A stretch of DNA of 64,000 nucleotides, from the NCBI GenBank assembly GCA_013368325.1, contig JAACJK010000005.1:310001-374000 (forward strand), in the 5' to 3' direction. Below the pieces are notes generated by a model, which was not told where the DNA came from, searched no databases, and saw only the letters and a list, made by a program, of their open reading frames with translations. How positions within the stretch are numbered: position 1 is the first letter of the stretch; the number at the start of each line of letters is the position of its first letter. The position numbers and the translations under genes are program-made. This DNA comes from Ephemerocybe angulata. Lineage: Eukaryota; Basidiomycota; Agaricomycetes; Agaricales; Psathyrellaceae. Below are positions 12,044 through 24,400 of the stretch, piece after piece.

Positions 12044-13393
12044 ATGGGTGCTCTTCTTAATGCCCTCGTCGCCGTCACGCTGGCATGCTTAGCCAGTGGT
12101 CATACTATCGTCCGAGTAAGCCTCCTATACCTCGTAGTCATCCGCTCAATCTCGCTCTTCTGTAGAGTGTTTACGTGAATGGCGTTGACCAAGGCACAAA
12201 TGTCGGTATCCGCCCTCCCGCCATGAACGGCCCGCCCCGCGCCTCCGAGCCGCCCTTCATCGACGGCTCTGATTCCGGCACTGGCTCCTGGCCCATCAAA
12301 GATCTCACGCTCCCTGACCTCCAATGCAACATCTTTGGCGAGCTTCCTGCACCTCAGACCATCCCTGTCGTTCCTGGAGATATCGTGTCGTTCGAATGGG
12401 GTCATAGGAATCGCGGGCCGACCGACGATATTATCGAGACGAGCCACAAGGGTGCGATTACGGTGTACATCAGCGAGAGCCCGGCGGGAGGGAAGGATAG
12501 TTGGGTCAAGATATTCGAAGAGGGAGAGTATGCGAAAGGGCAGTGGGCTGTCGCTCCAAAGCTGGTTGATAATAGAGGCGTTCATTCGGTTAAAGTTCCT
12601 GCGAGACTCAAACCTGGATAGTAAGTCGGTTGGGAGTTTATTTATTGAGTCATTCTAGCTAACGTATGGTGGTGCACTTAGCTATCTTCTGAGGCCGGAG
12701 TTGCTGACACTCCACGAGGCTGACGTTGCTTATACTTCGAATCCCGTCCGAGGAATCCAGGTCTACACCGAATGTGTTCAGATTTACGTCGGCGGGAACG
12801 GCACTGTCGCCTTGCCTAAGGGCGTCTCATTCCCTGGAGGTTCGCATCCCCTCTTGTTAATCCACCTGGTACTAATTTGTATACCTTCTCAGCCTACAAA
12901 TACTCCGATCCGGGCATTGTCTACAACCGTAAGTCGTTGACAAGATAACCGCATTTGCTGGGCTGACAGGCGTCGTCGTTCACAGTCTACAACCCGCCTG
13001 CCGGAGGCTACAAGGTTCCCGGGCCCGCTGTTTGGTCTGGAGCCGCCGCATCGGTCGCGAACCCACCTCTTGGCGCGAAGAAGGGTCCCCTCACATACAC
13101 TAGGTGGAGTACGTGGGTGGGAACTGACCGAACTGTCACCGCGACGGGAGCTGGGGGGTTGACAAAAACACAGTATAGCCCTGTGTGGCCAAGTACGTGC
13201 TCATTCACTCCTGAGGCGACATCGAAACTAATGGCATTCTCAACTCAGCGCAATCTGCTTGGGGAACCATTGTGAAGAGCCGGGTCGACACGTCTGCTAG
13301 TGCCGGTGAGTCACAAACAGCAGACATCGAGCTATTTGATTCCTCTAAAACCGTATATTTGTAGAGCCAGTCCAAATTACCCCGGCTCCGTAG
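12044..13393 (+). CDS. AA9 lytic polysaccharide monooxygenase (formerly GH61), secreted
   Basis: Seven exons (12044-12115, 12166-12620, 12682-12839, 12893-12928, 12986-13192, 13249-13305, 13365-13393) splice in frame into 337 aa. Residues 1-19 are a signal peptide ending ASG, so His20 becomes the mature N-terminus (HTIVRSVYVNG), the first copper-brace ligand. His118 (ETSHKGAITVYIS) is the second histidine, and Tyr204 (GIQVYTEC) is the axial tyrosine. Second-sphere His187 and Gln202 are also present, but the loop between them is about six residues longer than I expect for the family. PKGVSFPGAYKYSDPGI is a classical AA9 signature. The C-terminal ~80 residues are a Ser/Thr/Pro-rich extension without a cellulose-binding module. 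The enzyme should oxidatively cleave cellulose or related polysaccharides outside the cell; the regiospecificity cannot be read from sequence. Confidence 0.95.
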
Positions 13394-13459
13394 TAAATCA
13401 TTCGCGTTTCGATACTTGTCAATCACAAGCATTTTGGCTGATCCCGAAATCTAGTCTTT

Positions 13460-14479
13460 TCAGTAGTTTTCCTGAATAAAGGACGAAAAAGGTGTTAAAC
13501 TTCCAACAAGACCCTTCACATCGTTGATCAGGTCAGTCACTGCTTCGTAACAGCAACCTGGAACACCTGAGGTGTCCACCTTTCCAAACCATTCCTTCGC
13601 TTCATTCAAGCCTGAAGGTCCGATGTCACTATAGAGGTTGAGGATTTGGTGTTGAACTCTTTGCCAGTCTTCGCATCGGCCGGATGCATCGGTGGAAGTT
13701 AAGTAAATGGCATCCGAAGATAGGTGATAGGTGCTCGGACGTGCATGAGAATGTGCGGCGATCAGCTTCGGAACGTTTCGATATGCATCCACCCAGATGT
13801 CCTGGTACTTGATCTAAAGATTTATTCAGAATTTCTGCCTATTATATTACGCATCATTCAAGGAGAGTATAGTCACCCAAGGTAAAACAAGCCGTTCGGG
13901 GAGTAACGGCACAACTGTGGAGAGGGGGAGTACGACCGCATAAGGAGCTGTAAGCTTGAGGAGCTCAGGGTAGTCGTGTTTTGCCGCGAAGAGCGCGATC
14001 TCCACAGGATGGCTTTTGACGAAATCCCTTATAAGTCATTCAGTCGTCAACGTGGAATAGCGGGTGAACCATCAAACTGACCCCCCGTAGCGCAAGCACA
14101 TCCTACATGCAAGCATGGCTGAGTAGACTTGGTACTTCTCAGCTGCCTCTGCGAGCTCAATAACCGCCTTGAAGGACATATCCTCAATCTCCGGCTGCCT
14201 TTCAGGGTAGATGAACGGGAACAGGAGATCGAGCACGCTGGACGGTTCCACCAAAGGAACGGGTTCTGAAACACTCAACCCTCCTGACTGCACGGGTGGG
14301 AACCCTCCTGTAATGGCCTCCAAGTTCTTAGAGTGTATCCCATATCGGATACCATCTGAAGACACGAAGATGATGTCTGTATCAGAGCTTGGCGGGACTT
14401 CATGCACCACGACAAGTTAGCGGCGATGAATGAAGAGTACTGGCAGGGAACGCTCACATCGCTCTGAGTTACTTTGCAT
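13460..14479 (-). CDS. BTB/POZ-domain protein, mushroom-expanded family
   Basis: Four exons on the minus strand (14479-14458, 14397-14082, 14027-13877, 13813-13460) give 280 aa. The BTB core reads DTDIIFVSSDGIRYGIHSKN, followed by LVEPSSVLDLLFPFIYPER and ELAEAAEKYQVYSAMLACR. The region after it (HPVEIALFAAKHDYPELLKL, LPERLVLPWIKYQDIW) is typical of the large Agaricomycete BTB family. The first intron (60 nt, donor GTGAGC, branch CTAAC) uses a weaker AAG acceptor, so the extreme N-terminus (MQSNSERFPP) is the least certain part. BTB domains mediate dimerisation and often recruit cullin-3 ubiquitin ligases; the partner is unknown. The start lies about 150 bp from a GGGCGCTTAA motif. Confidence 0.85.
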
Positions 14480-15215
14480 AGCGTTCTTGGTCTGAATGGC
14501 TTCTACGAAGGTGTAGATACCAAGACATGAGATAGAGGGCTCTGGTATCGCAGTCACGCGTCACGAAGCAGCGGGGCTCAGGATTCTAAACTCCGGTCGG
14601 AGGTTTCCGGCCTCGATAATTCGTTGGGCGCTTAAGCTGCAAGAGGCTTGCAAGCCTGCAACTGAGGCATCACAGGATAGGCGCCCATGGGTAGCTGGTC
14701 AGACTCTTCCCATATACGTCGAATAGGTCGTCAAATTCCAGGTATCAAAGGTCTAACACACATCTCAGATTGGTATACCCGACAATTCTTCGAAGTTGGG
14801 CAGAGATTCTACAAGAACCCTTGAGAAGTGAGCGAAGCGAAGGTGGAAGAAGCTAGAAGAAGCTCTACAGCCATATATGCCAGGTTTTGTACTAATGCAG
14901 ATGCATCACCCTTTCGAAGTAAACCCAAGCGAGAAACAAAGAAGCATGTGCTTTCCCCGATACTTGCCCGCCATGACACGACTTCTTGACCACTTGATTG
15001 CGAATTTGACCTTCGTGGTCACTATGGTCGCACCAGTATGAGTCCGGCTGATAAATAACACTGTAAATCTCCCAGATGATACGTGGAGCTGAGAGATGTC
15101 TTTAAACCCGCTCTTTCTCTGTCGCGCTTAAAGGGGTCGTATTTCTGCAATAAAACGCCAAGTTCCAACGATATCCACATCTCATTCTCCCGGCCTGTCG
15201 TTCCATTTTGTCAAA
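14480..15215. other. Intergenic between divergent BTB and SnoaL-like genes
   Basis: There are no coding frames of note. A GGGCGCTTAA motif lies at 14626-14635, followed by an imperfect inverted pair GCTTGCAAGC/CTGCAA. One isolated GATGCATCA palindrome, like those massed in the KDZ element, lies near 14890. The interval probably holds promoters for both flanking genes. Confidence 0.5.
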
Positions 15216-15753
15216 ATGCACCTTCTCCAAGGACTGATATTAACTGCAGCCTTGATATCCGGCTCCACTGCGATAACAACCCCAAAGCCATCCGAGGCAT
15301 GCAGCCTGAAAGCCCGAGGTCCCCTCCTGCACGAATTGCAAGACACAGCTATCAAAGACTTCGCACAAATCTTCTTCGTCGATCGGAATCCGAAGAAGGC
15401 ATTCGACAAATACGTTCCAGGGTATTTAGCTCCTATGTATGGTGCACTCTCTCATATCTCAATACCCTTCATACAGTCGATATATCGAGCATAATCCCAA
15501 TGGGTTGTCAGGCCGCGAAAACGCCATATCCTTTCTCACCGGGTTTCTGGCGACACCAGGACTGACAGTCACAAACCTCACCGCATACGCTGGGGGCGGA
15601 TTCGGTCACATGCGATTCAGGGAGGGTGTCAAGGGGGAGTTTGATAGAGTCGTTTCTGATAGGTTGAAGTTTGAGGGTACTTGCTTTGTCGAGCACTGGG
15701 ACGTGTCTCAAGATGTTACAGGTCAGGAGACAAATCCTCTGGCATGGTTTTAA
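15216..15753 (+). CDS. Secreted SnoaL-like (NTF2-fold) protein
   Basis: Two exons (15216-15421 and 15477-15753) joined across a 55-nt intron give 160 aa. Residues 1-19 (MHLLQGLILTAALISGSTA) form a signal peptide. The body carries the hallmarks of fungal SnoaL-like proteins: an early helix ending KKAFDKYVPG, the motif RYIEHNPNGLSGRENAISFL, and the terminal strand VSDRLKFEGTCFVEHWDVSQ. NTF2-fold proteins of this class bind small hydrophobic ligands or act as cyclases/hydrolases. No substrate can be assigned, and secretion makes a role in aromatic or secondary-metabolite handling only a guess. The splice phase (GG|T) is fixed by homology to the family's Y-I-x-H-N-P motif. Confidence 0.88.
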
Positions 15754-16134
15754 AGTACTCTGGGCATTTAACGTATTGTATTCGCTGTGTGATACCGTGT
15801 CTGTAAGGTATGAGGAGAAAATAAAAGTCCGAGGTCGTATCGTATCGCTTGCGCGAATCATTATAAAGCATACTACTAAATCGTGAATCGTAAGTCGTAA
15901 GTCGTAAATGTGTCTCCAATCGTCATCATTGTATATCATCGCACCGGAGACTGCTTCGTGCGCCCTTACCAAAGTCCAGGCCAATTCTCCAAGCGAATTC
16001 TTGCAAACCATCGGTCAAAAGAGTCCCAAAAAAGAGTCCACAAGCCCAACCCTCGCCGCCCGTCCATATCCGCAATCCAGAGAGTCCCAATTCACCATCC
16101 CTATCCCTGGGTCGACTTCCCTGCCACCGCCCCC

Positions 16135-18839
16135 TCAACAGTCCATTCCTACAATCGCCGAATCCAAAGCATCTTCCTCCAGGGCCATACTAGTCAACCC
16201 ACCTTCAGATTCATCATCCACCTCATACACCTCCGGGAGAGAGACATAACCCTTGAATAGATCCCACATCGTGACACCGCCCTTCGCAGCGAGCTCCAGC
16301 ACCTTCCTGTAATCTGGACCGTGCACATTCGGCTCGGACGGAAATTCGGGGTAGTCGTGCAAGCTAGCTTTAGCCAAGGCACACAAGATATCGTCCATCG
16401 TGGACTGCTCCCATTCGTCCACATCAAGCCCCGCTTCGTCTAGATCCCATCCCCAGGTCGCCAGAATCTCTTCCTTGGTCGTGCACGCAGTGATTATAAC
16501 GGAAGCGGGATCAGAACCGGCTATTGTGCACGAAACGCCGGGAAGGTACTCGAATGACCGAGTGGCACTCGGGTGCTTGAAGAGGAAGACCATGAAGTGA
16601 CCCCGGATTTCGAGAGCACCGGGAGGAGGTATGATGCGTCGCATCGCCATAGTGGTTTCGGCTGTTATTGAGCCTGCGATGTCCTGGATGATAACTGGTC
16701 CACCGCCGAACCAGGGGGGCTGAGAGGTGACGACCTCAGTGCTGTACTGGCGTTCAGGGGCAGGCCTGGAGAATGAGGCATCTTCGTCGACGCTGTAGTC
16801 AGGATCGCCCGAGCTGTCGAAGGAGCGATCGGACGAGTTGTCGTGGTCGAGCACAGCTTCCATGGACCCTTTCGAGCCAAAGTCCTTAGCCGGAGGTGGA
16901 GAACAGGCTTGATCAGTGAACTTGGGTCGAAGCCATACGTCCGAGACATGAGAATCCTCGGAGCCGGTGTCAGACGAGTCCTCGTGGTAGAGCGAAGCTG
17001 AATGTGACACACACGACTCAGTGTCCTCGTCCCTGTAGTAGTCCGATACGTAGGAGTCACGGGAGTCGGCACGCCGGGGCGAACACCATCGTGCATAGGT
17101 CGCGTCATGGCCATTTCGAGAACCAAACCAGGCTGGGGCATCCCCACTATAAGAAGTCGCATATTCGCCAGTCGCGGCTCTGTCATCCTGGTCCAAGTGC
17201 ATCCCCACACCCCTGAGCAGTCGTTCAATAGAGTCGCGGTGCTCGTGCAGCATAGTGCCGGTCTGGGAGGTCTCGACATCGGAATCAGGTGCTGTTCCAA
17301 AAGGCCGGAAGCGTCGATTTATTGGTCTCAGGCCAGGGGAAGTATCCGTCCTCATGTAGAGCCGAGCATCAATCTCAGGAGAGGTAGTTAAGGGTCCGAA
17401 AGTGATGTCCCGGGATATACGATAGTTGTATTCCTCTCCAGATTCCGGGCGAACGTGGATTGCTTGATTGACGAAGCCACACTCAAGGCAGGCTGGGTGG
17501 CAGTCCCTGCACGAGCAGTTTGTCGGCTGTTGGAAAGGCGGAGGTGATGACTCGGGGGCGAGGGAGGACGGTGGGCGAGTGTCATCCGCTTGCGCTGAAC
17601 GAACCTTGGATTCCTCGAGCGGCTGGCAGGTAAGGTCAAGGCTGACATACGACAAGTCGGATCCTTTCCTCGACTGCTGGGGGCTTCCTGCACAGTCGGC
17701 AAGCTCGACCGCCGCCTTTGCCTCCATGAAGTCTTCGTAGGCTGGGGGAAGCTGGAGCTGGGATGACCTGCTGGAGCCCTCATTCGCGACATGAGTGTCG
17801 GAGGACGGCCGCGCAGTCACTTGTGGCTGCTCAGGGAGTGTGGCGTTGTGGTCGTGGGTCTCGGAGGGAGTCGAAGGCGTCCCAGAGGAGCCGGTTGACT
17901 GACCCTGGAGCTCAGGTACGTCCAGGTTGTCGCCGGAGAATATGAGAGGTGGGATGAAGGAGGTCGATTGTCGCTCTCCTTTCGCCTCCGGAAGCACTAA
18001 GCAGTCGAATAAGCTTGTCAGTTCCATATTCGCCTTGCTTTGATACCACTCACAGGTAGAGAAAAAGGCGTCATTCTCACTGTCCGCCATCTCCGTCTCG
18101 TCAACAATCGCCTTACATCTCTTACACAATCCAAGCCTGGCCACAACTGGATCGTCACGGCCAATCGACCTCCTGGTGACGAGAGGTGACATGGCCGGCT
18201 TGTTGCGCAATGAAGGACTCCTACTCCCTGCAGAGGACGGCGAAGGAATGGGTGGGAGAGGCTTTGCCTTATCTACTCGATGGTTAGTGAAGAACATGGG
18301 GGTTGGTCAAGGTACTCACGAGCAGCGCCTGTGAGCTCCTCTTGCGTATCTGCATCAGTCCGTGGTATGATCAACGGCCAAGGAGTTAGCTTCCTCGCCC
18401 GCTCCCTCGTGTACCTGGCTATAGGACTCCCGTCACCATCCCCTAAATCATCGGCCTCGCTCGTCTCGACTCGCCGTTCCGCCCAGCTGACCCGCTTCCC
18501 TGAGCTCGGGGTCTTGCGAGGCGTCGTTGGTGCAGTCGTAGGTGTAAGCATTGTGGTCGTCATCGACCTCAGAGAGTCGTGATCGCTCGACGACACCGTC
18601 TTCAGCCCGATCTCGCCATCTCCTCTCTCCTCAGCAGCGTCGTGGTGGACCACGACATCGATTGTCCTAGGCTTCGCCTTGTCCTTGGAAGTCGGTCGCT
18701 TGACAAGGGTCTTCCTCGTGGAACGCGGCGTTCTAACGTCCGAAGATTCGGCCTTCGAATTGGAGGCGGGTTGCTTGTGGCTGTGGAACAGGCTCCCAAT
18801 GCGTCTGAGGAGGGTCCTGCCGACCATAGCTGGGTGCAC
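16135..18839 (-). CDS. Unknown 885-aa protein, Ser-rich with two Cys clusters
   Basis: Two exons (18839-18320, 18272-16135) flank a 47-nt intron (GTGAGT...CACTAACCATCGAGTAG). The first 170 residues are basic and Ser/Thr-rich (TLLRRIGSLFHSHKQ, TPRKTPSSGKRVSW). A first cysteine group reads LCKRCKAIVD...FSTCEWYQSKAN; a second, CSCRDCHPACLECG, resembles a small metal-binding knuckle. A long low-complexity acidic/Ser region separates these from a compact C-terminal domain beginning about residue 660, with FGGGPVIIQDIAGSI, IRGHFMVFLFKHPSATRSFEYLPG and LHDYPEFPSEPNVHGPDYRKVL. I do not recognise this domain. The architecture suggests an intracellular scaffold or regulator. The start could be Met1 or Met5. 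It is transcribed divergently from the F-box gene. Confidence 0.8.
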
Positions 18840-19507
18840 AAGGGTTGCGATATCGAAGAGAGGATAGGATGGGGCTGGAAGATATGAGCTGAGTTATCGC
18901 TTTCGTTTGTAGTTTTCATCGCAGTTCAGAGGAGATATAAGTACTGGAGGTCTGGTATGTGTGCGCGATTGCTCGCATCGCTTCTGTGGGTCCGCACTAC
19001 AAGATAACTATTGTTGTCTTTGTTAACGCCGTAGAGACAGTGGGTGCACAGAAGACGATCACACAAAGAAGGGGACGACTGTCTTCCTGTGCATTGCCAT
19101 GGTGCCACTGCGAAAGAGTTAGAATAAAAGAAAACAAATGAACGATAGACAACGGTCGCCACGTATCAAGGATTGGGCGCTTAATCTGCCAGGTGGCCTA
19201 TTTCAGAGGTTCGTAGATAAGGGCTCATTTCATTAGGCATTAGCCCTGCATCCACAGTGCACAAGAAAGTGTTGTTCCGAACGAGGTGCTTGGAAACTGG
19301 GATGATGGCAGTTGGAAGAAGAAATCACGAAAGCTTGGTCAAGCGTTTGACAATGTCTGACAGAAGCCTCCAAGATTAACGTAGGAAAACATGTCCAAAG
19401 AAACTTTGATTGGGATCTCCCGGAGTCCCGAGTCCCCAGTTTCCTAGAGACGGCTCAGTTCTTTATCGACCTTCCAACCCCCTATACCACTAGTATCCGA
19501 CTTTATC
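18840..19507. other. Divergent promoter region (unknown protein / F-box)
   Basis: No gene is visible. A GGGCGCTTAA motif at 19175-19184 lies about 330 bp upstream of the F-box start. The interval should contain the promoters of both flanking genes; no clear TATA box was found. Confidence 0.5.
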
Positions 19508-21223
19508 ATGAGGTCACTCGCTCCGGAACTTCAACTTGAAATCATCGGAGAACTTGACGAGTGTGGTATAGCCCAGTTGGAGCAGGTTGGTGTTAAGTTC
19601 TCAAAATGAGGGTCGTCGCTGAGTAGTCGATGAAGGTCTGCAAGGACCTATATGACTTAATAGAGGGAAACCCAGACGCATGGAAAGGTTGCCTTCAACG
19701 GAAGTGCAAGCATGAAGGGATGATATGGTCGAGCTTCAGCAACCTCTCAACGGCGGCAGAGTTCAAGGCTGCTTGCACGGGGCCAAAACTATTCAAAAGA
19801 AAGTGCGACCAAGATCAAATAAATCCCGTCAAGCTTACTACACCATTCTCTACTGCGAATGCGGACGTACCGGGAAGTGCATCAGGTAACGAAAGGACAG
19901 CCAGCGATGAGCCCAATGCTTGGGCGGACCTGCGTGACATCTATCTCGTCCCAGGAGGACGCTTCCTCATCACCATTGAAGGAAGCTGGATGAAATTGTG
20001 GGATCTTATGCCCCGTACCGAAGAAGAAAGTCTCGTCCTCCTACGTCGGCAGCCCTTGGCCTTCAAGAAGTATCTGCGACTCATCTCTGTCGAGGTCGCT
20101 GACACCTCGACGCTTCACTTACTCTTGTGCGAGGACTTCCCCAATACGTCCTCAGCGTGGAACACGGCACAGAAGTACGCCACAGTAACCTCTAGATCTA
20201 TGCTATGTGAACCGCTGACTGGTCGTTTATGTAGCCGCAGCCGCTCTGTGCTCGAGGTCTTCGAGATCAAATTTAGCGTCTCGGAAGAGTCGTTCTCCAT
20301 CAGAAAGTTGGCTGAGCTGGGGGTTTGGCACAACGGGACGTATCCACCACTTTTCACACAGCTCAGAGGGCTAGTTGCGCTGCAGACTGACAGGGATACA
20401 CTCGTATGGGACTACACCCAGGGTGGATACTATGTCTGGAGAGCGTTGGATGAGGACGAAGCGATCTATACAACATCCAGAGTAAGTTCTACAGTCCTTT
20501 GTTCATATTTTCTACAATACCTCTTCTGACTACTATGTCCTTGCGATGCAGATCCTGATTCTGGAGGGCTATGTTATCTACCTCGACTACCAGTGGGGTT
20601 TCCGTGGGGCGAAAATATTAGATCATACCTTTCACCCGCTCGGTAATGCCCGCGAAATCGACATATCAACCCAGCAAGGCATACCAAACAGCGCATTCTC
20701 CCTCTCAATTCGATACACAAGAGTCCCCAAAAGCCTCACCAAATGGCATGTTACCCACTATGCAGACGGTAACGACGCAATCATCTACGAGCAGCAAGAC
20801 GAGGAGCGGATTTTCAACACCACATTCTTCCACCGATTCTCCTTCCAGATCGATTCTGAAAACCCGCAGGAAAGTGAATTCGTACCGGAAGGCAGATATA
20901 GCTATAAACCGTCGGTGAAATACGCGGCCCCCCATCCTTTCAACCGCTTTCCATCGGGACAGGAGACCGCGGGTGTCGTCTGGTTCGCTTGGGACGATGG
21001 TATGACAATATCTGTCCACCCCTTACTGACTGAGGAATGTCCGAGTCCAGAGAAGACAATTACACGAGCGCGCTTGCTACCCAAGAGAAGGATGACGGAC
21101 ACGGCTCATCGTATAGTTGTATCCCCGGTGTCAGGAAAGATTGCAATTCTGTGGAAACGCACGACCGACCCAGAGATCGAGCTGGAAGAGACTTTCCTCG
21201 AGATACTCGACGTTATCCCCTAG
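19508..21223 (+). CDS. F-box-like protein, 534 aa
   Basis: Three exons (19508-19585, 19627-20481, 20552-21223) splice in phase. The N-terminus, APELQLEIIGELD followed by VCKDLYDLIEGNPDAWKGCL, is a degenerate F-box of the type common in mushrooms, which links targets to SCF ubiquitin ligases through Skp1. The remainder has propeller-like segments (GRFLITIEGSWMKLWDLMPR; RDTLVWDYTQGGYYVWRAL) resembling WD-type blades, probably the substrate-binding part. The first intron is short (41 nt, donor GTTGGT), so this junction is less certain than the second (GTAAGT...GATGCAG). It lies 213 bp upstream of the actin-like gene. Confidence 0.8.
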
Positions 21224-21436
21224 CCATACATATCTATGCTTCATTAGGCCTTGGTCCCCAGTAATATGTTGTAATTAGCGGTAACACAGGTAGTATGCGA
21301 TGACTAAAAGGTGCCTCGTCCCGCAGGAACCACTACTGATGCCGCGCAGGAACGAGTTCTCGGAGCTCGCACCCTTCCTTTCCCTCAGTCGTCTACGGCT
21401 CTCCAGTATCAAAGCGCTTTCTAACGAAGATTCAAG

Positions 21437-24400
21437 ATGGATTGGCTCGAGAATGCCGCCGTAGCAAGTCTTTCACGAAGTAAAGTCTGATGCCAGCTCC
21501 CGAGCTGACTACTACGTTTAGGTGATCGAAAATGGCTCATCCCTGTGCAAGGCTGGTTGTATGCTGCCCTCTAAATGGTCAATCATTTGCTCACCCAGAT
21601 ATCTCTAGTTGCCGGAGAGGATGGCCCACGTACAGTCTTCCCGTTAGTGAACGACACTTAAAGTAGAGGGCCCACGACGGCGACATAGACTCAAAGTATA
21701 CTTTCATAGATCATCCCTTGGCCGACCTCTCCAGGGTGTTAACAACACTACGAGTAAGAGCTGCTATGTCGGGTACGTATCTTCAGCCGGTGCTGTCAAA
21801 GTTGTGCACCTTTCGCGATGGTTATCGATGAAGAAATGGTGCATTATCGCCTACCCCAGTTCTTCACGCCTGTGGGTGGGAATATAATGCATTGCGTGCT
21901 CCCAGCGATGCATCGCACTTACCTGTCCGAATAAACTGCTAGATGGCGGGCTTGATGCCGCCGTGTGCGCCCTCCCTCCTGTTTTGGATTGCGATCGTCC
22001 CTAGGATCTAGCGAAGTTAAGAAGTCCCCTCTAGACCGTGATCGAGATGTCCCAGTCTGTCCCTTGCTTCTGCTGATTGTGCCTGCAATCCTCGATACAC
22101 GGTCGTCTCTATCGGCCCAATGCATTACATCCATTTGAATTTTCTGGCTTCGTAATGCATCACCTCCATATTTGGGACAGGTACGGCTCATATTTTCTCG
22201 ACCTATGAGCTGCCTGTTGGCAGAATAGAGCCAAAAAAATCGTTTTAAGCTGTAAAACCATCCCGAGCGAGAGCTCCGAAAGACGAACATATATGGTCAA
22301 TGATACCGCAAAGAACCCATGAAGCACAAGGTGCCAATATGCGGAATATGGTTCCGACACCGCGCTAATGCATCATCAAAAGTCTTTGGTAGCTCGGCAC
22401 CGCTTGCCGTTTTGCCGTCATGGGTGGTATAATGCATTATTCTGCAGCCAATGACCACAGGTTCCTCATGCTGTCCTGGGGTAGTGATACATTAGTATCC
22501 CTGTGCCCCTTGTCCCCTCCTGCTGATGCATCACTTCCTGTCTCCGTTCGCCTACCCATTCTCTCCGTTCTAATGCATTAGCTCTGTTTGAATGACCCTC
22601 CCTCCAGGTGATGCATCACCTCCTGATTGCGTTCGGCTACTGATTACAGGGATAGTGATACATTAGCATGCCCTTTCTCCCCTTCAAGTGATGCATTACT
22701 TCCTGCTCCGTTCGCCTACCCATTCTCGCCGTTCTAATGCATTAGTTCTGTTTAAATGACCTTCCCTCCAGGTGATGCATCACCTCCTGATTGCGTTCGG
22801 CTACTAATGACAGGGCTAGTGATATTAGCATATTCGTGCACCTCCTCCCCTTCAGCTGATGTATTACTCCTTGTCTCCGCTTTTTTACCCATTCTCGACC
22901 CTCCCTCCAGGTCATGCATCACCTCCTGATTAGAGGATCAGTGATACATTATATCCTCGCCCTTTTTCTACTCCCCCTTCTATGTGAGTCATTACCTTGT
23001 GCTCCATTCTAATTCCTCGGCTCTGTTCATATGATGCAATGGAACAGCAATCTACTCCCCTTTACTCTCAGTTCGTGCTTCCAGCCATGCATTCGTGCCG
23101 ACCAGCGTCACTTCCCATCTCATGTGAACGCTGATTATTCCAAGAATGCGTGCCCAGGAGGTCTATGTCAGTAAGTCTATAAATCCATCAGACCTCCAGG
23201 ATGTCATCGTAGTATAGGGATATCCGTGCGCCGCATCTCAGATCGGGCGCTTATGTTGTGTGTGAATAAGCGCCAATGAAAATTGGGCGCCCCAGGATGT
23301 ACTCTGTCAAGGAAACGGGAGCCTGATGCATCGCTAGGTAAAAGGTCACCCTTGAGCTTTCGCATCTCGTTCAGAATCAACTAATGCATCGCACGACTTA
23401 GCTGTTTCCAAATGCTTGCGCTGTTTAAGTGCAATCCCTTTCACGATGCATTACTTAGGGTGATTTCGAAATGCATCACTTGACTCCAATGGCGATTATA
23501 CCTACCACAAGCTCGTTGTTCATCCGATGCATCACATCTCCTATCCACTCATCCTTCCCCGATGCATCACTCGGCGTCGGTGCCATTGAGTTGTTCATCC
23601 GATGCATCACATCTCCTATCCACTCGTCCTTCCACGATGCGTCACTCGGCGTCGGTGCCATTGATCTGCGTGAAGCCGCACACCGTGTAGATAGGGACTT
23701 CTTGTTACAATCATTACAATTTAAGGGTTTGGACTTGTTACAACGGTACTAGAACTACGAAAGCGAATATCTGTCGACTTGGAATGGAGAAGAGAAAGGA
23801 AGGAGACGGAAGATCGAAGCTAAAAGGCAGTCGGGGAGCGGGATGAGTCGTTTAAAGGACGGCAACAATCTACCTTCGGCTCCTACAACATTGTAAGCGG
23901 TATGGTCAAGAGGAATACCGGAAAACTTACTTTTTGCGCACAGCGTTATGTGCATTCTCACCCCGACGCTTGATGCCTCGGTTCTTGAGAGTCTCGGCTA
24001 CAGAAACCAGCTCGGCGGCAACCCTGGTGACATCTTCAATCAACTGAAGCCACGCAGGTCTCGAATCAGACCTATAAGCCGTTGGGCCAGGAGCCGCCGC
24101 CTGTCCCCACCACAGCGCCAACATCATGAGCGAGACAAAGCCGTTTGGCCCGGATTTACAGACTGCCGCCCAAGTATTCACGTCTCCGTTCGGGTCAGTA
24201 TATACCGGGTTAGGGAAGGCTGCACCAGGAGTGAGGCGAAATCCAGGTTGGGAGAGGCACCACCACTTCGTTATGGCAATACCTATTTCTGCAGGATCGT
24301 CGATAAAGGGGGAGACCTCAAGGTTTCGCGCACCATTTGCTGACTTTGTCGTCCACTTACTCCACTCAACGGGACGGTCTTGCACCGGTAAAGACCCCTT

